Source: Verrucomicrobiota bacterium (GTDB lineage Bacteria > Verrucomicrobiota > Verrucomicrobiia > CAIQCK01). From it: a stretch of 64,000 nt of DNA. This document shows positions 58,624 through 64,000 of the stretch, one piece after another; the first letter of the stretch is position 1; each line of letters opens with the position of its first letter. The stretch is taken from assembly GCA_026397915.1 (NCBI GenBank), contig JAPLTX010000014.1, forward strand, positions 62,001 to 126,000, in the 5' to 3' direction. The notes under the pieces were generated by a model, which made no database searches, was not told the DNA's origin, and worked only from the letters and a program-made list of their open reading frames with translations. The position numbers and the translations under genes are program-made.

Positions 58624-60174
58624 CTAAAAGACGACCTGCAACCGGCCGAAGACCGCTTTCTCATCCGGCCGGTTCTGGATGCTTGCGCCAGTTCCAGCGC
58701 CGCCTTCGAACCGGATCTGCTCGTAATCAATCATGAGCTTGACGTTCTTGCTCAGATACCAGTTCAGCCCAACGCCCCATGCAGTGGCCTTTGTGGCGGA
58801 CACCGTGGGGTCCGCGAGCCGGTTGGCGGCTATGCCGGTGAAGGCTGCGTCGTCCACATCCAGTTCGTGGATGCGGGCGGCAATTTCGAAGGCACCCCAC
58901 TGGCCTTTGGACAGACTGAACGGATTGTCCGGTGTGACGCCTTTATAGGAGGCGTTTTCGCCGGTCAAAACATAGGATGCCGCAACTTGCCACGCTGCGT
59001 TCTGGATTCGCTGGTTGTTGACGGTGCCTCTCTTGACCTCCTGCGACGAGATCACATATTCGCCCAGCAGACCGAACGGTCCCAAGTAGTAGTAACCCTG
59101 TGGCGCGATTCGGTCCTCGACACCATCGGCATACGCGCCGCCCGCGCCGGTAACGTAGGTGAAAAACGTGTTTTGGCCCGGTGTCTTTAAGGAAGGCAAC
59201 GCGGTATTACTGGTGGCGGTCGCGGCGGAACCTTGCCGGTTCCCTACCGTTCCCGCAACGCCGACACCGAGACCCTGCAACGGTTTCAGATCGGTCTTCT
59301 TGAACGGGTGCGCGAAGACCCGCGCCGCAAGCTCTTTCGAGTCATGCTCGTCAATGTCCGCGCTCGCGCCGTCAGGAGTGCCGTTGAAGACGCCCGCCGC
59401 ATAGGTCAAGGCGCCGTCAAACAAATCGCCGTATAACTGCAAGCCGATGTCGCGGTTCGGCACCAGCGATGAGGGAAACCCCAAAGAAACAAACTGATTG
59501 TCCACATCCGATTGCAGACGTTCGAGGCCCACCGGTCCTTTGGTCTTGCCAGCCCGAAGCTTGAGGGCATTCCAATGCTTCCAGTCAATGTAGCCGTCAA
59601 TCAGTTGGGTGGAGCCGTTGCCGAATTCCGGCGCGAGCCTGAATTCGAACTCCTTGAACAGCGTGCCGTCAAAGATGAGACGGGCGCTGCTGATGTAGAA
59701 CGAGTCCGTGAGCCTTTCGCCGCCGTCCTCCAGGAATGTCCTCGAATCGGCCTTGAGTTGGCCACCCAGCTTCAAACCGAAGTTGCCATCCGCCGACTTG
59801 ACAGAGATTCCTTTCGATCCAACCGTCAGGATCGGCGCTTCTTTTGCTCTTTTTTCTGCCGCAGCCAATTCAATTTCCTTGTCCACTTCGCGCTGCCGTT
59901 TCAGGATTTTCAGTTCCTGCTCCAGCGCATCCGTCTTCTGCGCCACCGCGGCATCACTGCCGACCGCGGCGGTTTTTTGCGATTCGAGTTGGCCTTTCAA
60001 GGTCTTCAGCTCCTGCTCAATGGGCTGCAAGCGTTTCACTTCCTGTTCAAGCAACCTCAGGCGGTTTTCCAGCGGTTGCTGTGTCAATGTTTCCTGTGCC
60101 GCGGTGCGCGACGAAAAACCATCCGTCGCGATGCCGAGCGCTATCCATACTGTCAATAAGCGGGCAACCTTCAT
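58624..60174 (-). CDS. Outer-membrane porin, OprO/OprP (phosphate-selective porin) type
   Basis: 516 aa. Signal peptide (MKVARLLTVWIALGIATDGF), then a coiled-coil stretch with many Leu/Glu/Lys/Gln heptads (LENRLRLLEQEVKRLQPIEQELKTLKGQLESQ, ALEQELKILKRQREVDKEIELAAAEKRAK), and a beta-barrel: GLKLGGQLKADSRTFL, EFEFRLAPEFGNGS, KLRAGKTKGPVGLERLQSD, GLLGEYVISSQEVKRG, AWGVGLNWYLSKNVKLMIDYEQIRFE, terminating in F. The coiled coil resembles periplasmic spacers of trimeric porins. In this operon it may admit sulfate through the outer membrane (inference). Confidence 0.88.
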   Translation of the reverse strand: MKVARLLTVWIALGIATDGFSSRTAAQETLTQQPLENRLRLLEQEVKRLQPIEQELKTLKGQLESQKTAAVGSDAAVAQKTDALEQELKILKRQREVDKEIELAAAEKRAKEAPILTVGSKGISVKSADGNFGLKLGGQLKADSRTFLEDGGERLTDSFYISSARLIFDGTLFKEFEFRLAPEFGNGSTQLIDGYIDWKHWNALKLRAGKTKGPVGLERLQSDVDNQFVSLGFPSSLVPNRDIGLQLYGDLFDGALTYAAGVFNGTPDGASADIDEHDSKELAARVFAHPFKKTDLKPLQGLGVGVAGTVGNRQGSAATATSNTALPSLKTPGQNTFFTYVTGAGGAYADGVEDRIAPQGYYYLGPFGLLGEYVISSQEVKRGTVNNQRIQNAAWQVAASYVLTGENASYKGVTPDNPFSLSKGQWGAFEIAARIHELDVDDAAFTGIAANRLADPTVSATKATAWGVGLNWYLSKNVKLMIDYEQIRFEGGAGTGASIQNRPDEKAVFGRLQVVF

Positions 60175-60266
60175 TCCGTGCTCTCCGTGATGCTGAGAGG
60201 CTTCCGGTTGTCCGGTCAGTGACTCGTTGAATGTTCATGTGTTTGGCCTCCGGTTGGACCGGTCGG

Positions 60267-60446
60267 CTATTTCTTCTCGGAGCGATCTTCCAACCGCACC
60301 CGTTCCGTCCTTTCGATCTGCGTGACGCGCGAGTCATGCACGACTATCTGCACCACGCCGAAGCGAAGTGATTCCACCTGCGCGCGGACCGTCTGGAGCC
60401 ATCTCGGCTCGTGGTCCTGTGTCTGATTCTGAAATTCATTACGCAT
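60267..60446 (-). CDS. YezD-like small protein (DUF2292)
   Basis: 59 aa from the ATG at 60446 (a TTG at 60458 is an alternative). The C-terminal half VQIVVHDSRVTQIERTERVRLED matches the YezD/DUF2292 pattern: a short helix, then a strand pair with HD-x-RVxQIE followed by an R-x-R end. Members of this family are often found beside sulfur-assimilation genes. It lies between the sulfur leader and the porin gene. Biochemical role unknown. Confidence 0.75.
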   Translation of the reverse strand: MRNEFQNQTQDHEPRWLQTVRAQVESLRFGVVQIVVHDSRVTQIERTERVRLEDRSEKK

Positions 60447-60458
60447 GGTGTTCAACAA

Positions 60459-60485
60459 TAATAACTACTCATTAAGTAGTTATTA
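60459..60485. promoter_or_regulatory. Operator-like palindrome 1 (CTACT-N5-AGTAG)
   Basis: TAATAACTACT and AGTAGTTATTA are perfect 11-bp arms around CATTA. The core CTACT-N5-AGTAG occupies 60465-60479. It sits 13-39 bp upstream of the YezD-like ATG in the leader of the sulfate operon. It has the same core as palindrome 2, 122 bp away centre to centre, which makes binding by one dimeric regulator likely; at RNA level it could also form a hairpin before the start codon. Confidence 0.6.
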
Positions 60486-60545
60486 AGCCCAAGAAAAGGC
60501 CAGCCTCCACCCGCCAAGTATCCGTCCGCGAGTCTGATAATCCAC

Positions 60546-60569
60546 AACAGTATCCGTTCGGATGCTGTT
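60546..60569. promoter_or_regulatory. Imperfect 24-bp palindrome in the operon leader
   Basis: AACAG-T-ATCCG-TT-CGGAT-G-CTGTT: 10 of 12 arm positions pair. It lies about 30-50 nt downstream of the predicted transcription start, between the two CTACT palindromes, so it could act as a second regulator site or as a leader hairpin. Confidence 0.4.
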
Positions 60570-60586
60570 CAACCAATGCTTAATAT

Positions 60587-60601
60587 CTACTGTCATAGTA
60601 G
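60587..60601. promoter_or_regulatory. Operator-like palindrome 2 (CTACT-N5-AGTAG)
   Basis: CTACT-GTCAT-AGTAG. It lies directly beyond the -10 box (60604-60609) of the operon promoter and covers the expected transcription start near 60597, the classic position for a repressor. The adjacent Rrf2-family gene is the obvious candidate for the bound protein. Confidence 0.62.
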
Positions 60602-60603
60602 TA

Positions 60604-60631
60604 TTTATATCCAGAATATTTCCGCCGTCAA
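60604..60631 (-). promoter_or_regulatory. Sigma70-type promoter of the sulfate operon
   Basis: On the minus strand TTGACG (60631-60626) and TATAAA (60609-60604) with a 16-bp spacer that is AT-rich. It lies downstream of the Rrf2 stop and drives the genes from the YezD-like protein to cysA. Confidence 0.6.
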
Positions 60632-60664
60632 TAACTTTTTTGAACTCACGGTAACGGCCGATAC

Positions 60665-61129
60665 CTAGATTCCATCGCCATCACTGAAGACGCCCCTGAG
60701 AATCTCTGCCCCTGTAACCGGCATGCCCTTGGCCACGTCTGCCAGCGTTGTCTTGTCCATCAATTCCGCAACAGTATTCCTGGCAGTGAGAAAAACCCGG
60801 CGAAAACGACAGACTGGCTCCTGTGAGCATCGTTTGTATTCGCTAACCGATACGCACTCAAGAGGCGCCAACATGCCGTTGAAATGCCGCACCACCTCGC
60901 CCATCGTGATCTTGTCCGGGCTTTTCGCAAGAACATAGCCGCCTCGCACGCCCGCCACACTGTCCACCCAACCACGACTTTTCAGGTCGAGCATGATCTG
61001 CTCCAAGAATTTCTTCGGCACGTCGTTGCGCCGGGCCAGTTCACGGATGGGGATCGGCCCGCTGCCGCGATGGTCAACCAAGGTGAACAGCGCGCGCAGC
61101 GCATAATCTGTCTTCTTGGAAACCTTCAT
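60665..61129 (-). CDS. Rrf2-family transcriptional regulator with three-Cys cluster motif
   Basis: 154 aa. Winged helix at the N-terminus (KKTDYALRALFTLVDHRGSGPIPIRELARRNDVPKKFLEQIMLDLKSRGWVDSVAGVRGGYVLAKSPDKITMGEVVRHFNG), the standard Rrf2 pattern. C92, C101 and C107 (C-x8-C-x5-C) sit where IscR, NsrR and RirA bind an Fe-S cluster; C92 aligns in position with the first IscR cysteine. CymR, the sulfur regulator of this family, lacks the cluster, so this protein may sense Fe-S or redox status instead. Directly upstream of the sulfate operon, so probably its regulator. Confidence 0.9.
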   Translation of the reverse strand: MKVSKKTDYALRALFTLVDHRGSGPIPIRELARRNDVPKKFLEQIMLDLKSRGWVDSVAGVRGGYVLAKSPDKITMGEVVRHFNGMLAPLECVSVSEYKRCSQEPVCRFRRVFLTARNTVAELMDKTTLADVAKGMPVTGAEILRGVFSDGDGI

Positions 61130-61203
61130 GCGAAGACGATACGCTCGGTAGGCTTTCGGTCAAGACTTGATGCAAGCCAACTTCTGCGGGTCGCATCGCT
61201 CCA

Positions 61204-63837
61204 TCACTTCTCTTCCAGTCGGACGGACCCGATGGCGGCTTCGACGCCGTCGAGGCTGCCGGGGTCAAAGCGGAACGAGGTGATGACGCCACGCCAGCGC
61301 GGGTTGTCGGCGAGGCGCACTTTAACCTCCTGGAACTCGCCGCTCGCCTTGATCGTGAAATGCACGCTGTTGGCTTCGCTCTGGGGTGACGAGGATGTGC
61401 TCCAGAACAACTGGCAGCCGATGTCGCGGCTGGCCTTGATGCGGAAGACGATGACCGGGAACTGTCGCGCCGCGGCGCGCAACCGCGGGCTGCCGAGGAT
61501 CGGATCGCGCCCGCGTGTTGTGAACCGCAATGCGCCACCTTCGACACGCAGGTTTTCAACATTGCCGCTCCAGCCGAGCGGGTCTTTTGCGGCGGCGAAG
61601 TTCCATGCGGTGGCCAGCGGCTCATCCGGGATGTCGTAAGGCCCCATTCCCACGTCGGCGGGCACGATGTTCTGCGGCTTCGGCGACTTCGGCGCGAAGA
61701 CCTGACGGATGGCTTCGAGATAGCCGAAGCCGAACTCGCGGTGTGGCTCAATGTAGCTGCCCTCGCCCCATTCGTTCCATGCTTCGACGAAGAGCATCTT
61801 CAGCTTCGGATCCTGCTCGCGTGAATCGAGGAACTTTTTGCAGTCGAGCAGGTGTTTCTTGAAAATCTCCGGCGTGCGGTTGGTGCGCGCGAGCGCGGTG
61901 TCGCCGTGCCACGGGCGCGAATCCCAGCCGCCGCAGACAGGCGGGATGAGCTTGAGGATGTTGGCGGAGGCAATATCCGACCAGACTGGCGGGAAGCCCG
62001 CAATGACCTTGGCGAAAGACGCGCGCTTCGCGCGATTCTCCTCCGGCGTCATGTTGAGATGTGGCCAATTGTAGGCGCTGACGGCGTCGTAGCCGTAGTC
62101 CTTCATCTTTGCCAGCAGGTTGGTGCCGCTGTTGATGCACGCGACCAAGTAAAGGCCACCGAGGCCGGCGTCCTTGCACATCTGCCGCATCCGATCGAAG
62201 GTTGGCTTCACCTTCTCCGCGCCCATGTCGCGCGCAGGATTTTGCGACGAGAAGATGACGACGAGAGGCTTGCCCTCGACGGTCACGTAGTTCGGCCGCT
62301 TGAAGTAGTTCTCGATCCAGAAGCGCGTGATCTTCTCCCAGTCCTCCGGCGAGTGCGAGCCGGGCGGATTGTGATTCGCGTAGAGCAGGCAGAACTTGAT
62401 GAGGTTCTGATAGCGCGCCTTGAACAGCGCGTCATGAATCCCGTGCTCCAGATGCCGCACGCCACGGTCCCAATACCAGTCGTAGAGGAAGAAGTTGATG
62501 CCGTGTTCGACGGCCCACTTGATCTGCCAGTCGGCTACCTCCGGGTCGCCCTCGCGATACCAGCCAAGCAGCGGCTGGCGCTCCGGGAACGACTTCAACG
62601 GCGCCCAGCGCGACGCCGTGTTCCAGCCGGGGAAATAGTAAGCGCCGACCTGATAGTCGCTCTTGGCAGGTTTCGGTTCGGGAACGTAGGCGGCTTTCGG
62701 CAAAGTCGGCGCCGGCAGGAAATCCAGTGTGGCTGTTTTCGTCGGCGTGCCGTCTAGCGTGAGTATCGCCTTGACCTTGCGCGATCGGTCGGACTGCACG
62801 GTCCATGCAATCGTTTCGGGAACGCCGAACTCGATCTTCGCCGGCAACGATTCTTCCTTTAACAACTGCGCGCCTGATAATTTCAGCACCGGCTTGAGAT
62901 CGCGGGCTGGTTCGCCGCCGCGGTTGACGATGCGGGCTTCGAGCCGCGCTGGCCGGCCGGCGCGCGTGAATGGATCGTGCAAACCCAGCCACGTCACTTC
63001 CAAATCCGGCGGGCCTTGCGGCTCAGAGCCAAAAGCAATGAACTCGACGGCCGTCTTTGCGCCCTTGCGAACTGGAGTTTGCAGCCGCAACTCGACGATC
63101 CGTCCGCGCCAGTGCGTGTTCGCGCCAACATCCACGTTGTAGGTGTGCATCCGGCCGTCAGCGTGCAGCGGGAAATTCACCTGATGCAGCCCGTTGACCG
63201 TGTCGCTGGCGAACGTCACCACGCCCGCCTCGCCCGCGCTCGCGGCCATGCGCACGGCGATGAACGCCCCGTCCTCGGTGTTCAGCGAGACACGCGCGCG
63301 CCATTCGCCCTGGGCGTCGAGTTTCACGTCGCGCGCTGGCAACACGGTTTCGGCGGACGGCGGCTCCTCGATCACACGGATCGCGCGGATGGCGTAACGG
63401 CCGCCGCCTTCGTGCGGGAAGTCGAGCCGCAGTTTGATGATTTTCTTCTCGGCCTGCCAGAACGGTTCGATGCGATAGGTCTGCCAGTCGCCGGGTGTCT
63501 GGTCAAACTTTGTGAGCTTGTCGGGCGAGAAGCCGCCGTATTTCGTCTGTAGCGTCTTGGTCCAGAAGAACATGCCGCCGCCGGACACGTCAGTCTTCAT
63601 CTCCAACTCGATACGTTGCCACGGCGTCGTCCCGAAACCGTCGAACGTCGGGCTAACGAGCATCGAATCGCCGGGCTGCGTGTCGAAAACAAGCGCGTCG
63701 TTTTCGACGCGAAGGTTCTTCACGTAGCTGGGCGACCACTTGGCGATGTCGGCGGGTTTCCACTCGCGGACGACGGTTTGGGCATGAACGCTGCCGGTCA
63801 TCGCGGCGAGGAAAAGGCAAATGCGTAACAGTTTCAT
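61204..63837 (-). CDS. Exported GH99-like (WbsX-type) glycan-active protein
   Basis: 877 aa from the ATG at 63837, where a signal peptide starts (MKLLRICLFLAAMTGSVHA); an open extension of 19 codons is polar and was rejected. Residues about 30-190 form a carbohydrate-binding-like sandwich; about 190-410 more sandwich domains including RPARLEARIVNRGGEPARDL; about 418-770 a GH99-like/WbsX barrel with VGAYYFPGWNTASRW, INFFLYDWYWDRG, VVIFSSQNPARDM and LFVEAWNEWGEGSYIEPHREFG, whose EAWNEWGEG motif holds the likely catalytic Glu residues. A C-terminal sandwich ends the protein. Endo-mannosidase-like activity is inferred from the family. Confidence 0.83.
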   Translation of the reverse strand: MKLLRICLFLAAMTGSVHAQTVVREWKPADIAKWSPSYVKNLRVENDALVFDTQPGDSMLVSPTFDGFGTTPWQRIELEMKTDVSGGGMFFWTKTLQTKYGGFSPDKLTKFDQTPGDWQTYRIEPFWQAEKKIIKLRLDFPHEGGGRYAIRAIRVIEEPPSAETVLPARDVKLDAQGEWRARVSLNTEDGAFIAVRMAASAGEAGVVTFASDTVNGLHQVNFPLHADGRMHTYNVDVGANTHWRGRIVELRLQTPVRKGAKTAVEFIAFGSEPQGPPDLEVTWLGLHDPFTRAGRPARLEARIVNRGGEPARDLKPVLKLSGAQLLKEESLPAKIEFGVPETIAWTVQSDRSRKVKAILTLDGTPTKTATLDFLPAPTLPKAAYVPEPKPAKSDYQVGAYYFPGWNTASRWAPLKSFPERQPLLGWYREGDPEVADWQIKWAVEHGINFFLYDWYWDRGVRHLEHGIHDALFKARYQNLIKFCLLYANHNPPGSHSPEDWEKITRFWIENYFKRPNYVTVEGKPLVVIFSSQNPARDMGAEKVKPTFDRMRQMCKDAGLGGLYLVACINSGTNLLAKMKDYGYDAVSAYNWPHLNMTPEENRAKRASFAKVIAGFPPVWSDIASANILKLIPPVCGGWDSRPWHGDTALARTNRTPEIFKKHLLDCKKFLDSREQDPKLKMLFVEAWNEWGEGSYIEPHREFGFGYLEAIRQVFAPKSPKPQNIVPADVGMGPYDIPDEPLATAWNFAAAKDPLGWSGNVENLRVEGGALRFTTRGRDPILGSPRLRAAARQFPVIVFRIKASRDIGCQLFWSTSSSPQSEANSVHFTIKASGEFQEVKVRLADNPRWRGVITSFRFDPGSLDGVEAAIGSVRLEEK
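61241..61358. repeat. Direct repeat, right copy (118 bp)
   Basis: Encodes part of the C-terminal sandwich of the GH99-like protein and is repeated at 54503-54620 with seven substitutions. See the left copy. Confidence 0.85.
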
Positions 63838-63948
63838 AGCAAGTTCTTGATTCGAGCGGTGCGCAGCTTCCCACAATTCATGGTCGTTTGTCACGAACGG
63901 GAAAGGCTGGCGGCACGGGTTTTAGGCGAAAAAGGCGGAAGTTTCTAT

Positions 63949-63976
63949 TTGACTGCGGGCACTTCGCCACTAGGAT
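63949..63976 (+). promoter_or_regulatory. Possible promoter reading out of the window
   Basis: TTGACT at 63949-63954 and TAGGAT at 63971-63976, spacer 16 bp, pointing right. If real, it would drive a gene beyond 64000. The -10 box is weak, so confidence is low. The rest of 63838-64000 shows no gene. Confidence 0.28.
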
Positions 63977-64000
63977 TCGCTGCTCTCTTTAAGAGAAGAG

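Noticed and set aside
1..64000. Searches by eye for tRNA, rRNA, CRISPR arrays, IS transposases and phage genes
   Set aside because: None found. No open frame resembles a transposase, integrase or Cas protein, and no regularly spaced repeats are present.

Overview
The window is a GC-rich bacterial chromosome segment, densely coded on both strands, with no rRNA, tRNA, CRISPR array or insertion sequence seen. No taxonomic marker gene is present. The gene families point to the Planctomycetota/Verrucomicrobiota group, most likely a verrucomicrobial polysaccharide degrader (inference): Tat-exported Gfo/Idh/MocA oxidoreductases and TIM-barrel isomerases, five-bladed propeller glycosidase-like proteins, a uroporphyrinogen-decarboxylase-like protein, a sensor kinase with a two-component-regulator propeller, a DUF4159 protein, a VWA/HEAT protein and a sulfatase.

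Layout. (1) 1-3711: a sulfatase cut by the window edge, an exported metallophosphoesterase and an exported VWA protein. (2) 3722-17604: a surface-glycan cluster. It holds a WecD/WecE-like pair (dTDP-4-amino-4,6-dideoxygalactose formation and acylation), WecB, a GT11 fucosyltransferase, GT2, GT4, GT-D and GT87 transferases, and FkbM-type and other methyltransferases. Most minus-strand genes overlap by 1-4 bases and look translationally coupled. (3) 17683-41068: a catabolic locus beginning with a GntR/LacI-type regulator divergent from a long plus-strand run: RraA-like protein, three propeller hydrolase-like proteins, a sialidase-like protein, a URO-D-like protein, an amidohydrolase fused to a class III aminotransferase, a sodium-solute symporter, two Gfo/Idh/MocA oxidoreductases, a second sialidase-like protein, an HpcH-type aldolase, an SDR dehydrogenase, a large propeller protein and two more oxidoreductases. 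This is the best candidate here for an undescribed pathway. (4) 41072-44413: a minus-strand operon with an MFS transporter, two small cysteine-rich proteins and a Kelch protein, behind a good promoter. (5) 44456-49076: a heptosyltransferase, a DUF268 protein, two exported TIM-barrel isomerase-like proteins, MntP and a REPIN-like palindrome. (6) 49161-54451: a response regulator/sensor kinase pair and a tandem DUF4159 protein. (7) 54654-61129: a sulfate-uptake operon (Rrf2 regulator, YezD-like protein, porin, sulfate-binding protein, CysT, an unannotated 36-residue membrane protein, CysW, CysA). Its leader carries two identical-architecture palindromes, CTACT-N5-AGTAG, one next to a strong promoter. 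(8) 61204-63837: a GH99-like/WbsX protein whose last ~50 codons recur as a remnant at 54466-54632, so a 118-bp direct repeat flanks the sulfur operon.

Together the genes suggest a cell that builds an elaborate amino-sugar- and fucose-containing surface glycan, degrades external glycans with exported propeller enzymes, and imports sulfate under control of an Rrf2-family, possibly Fe-S, sensor.
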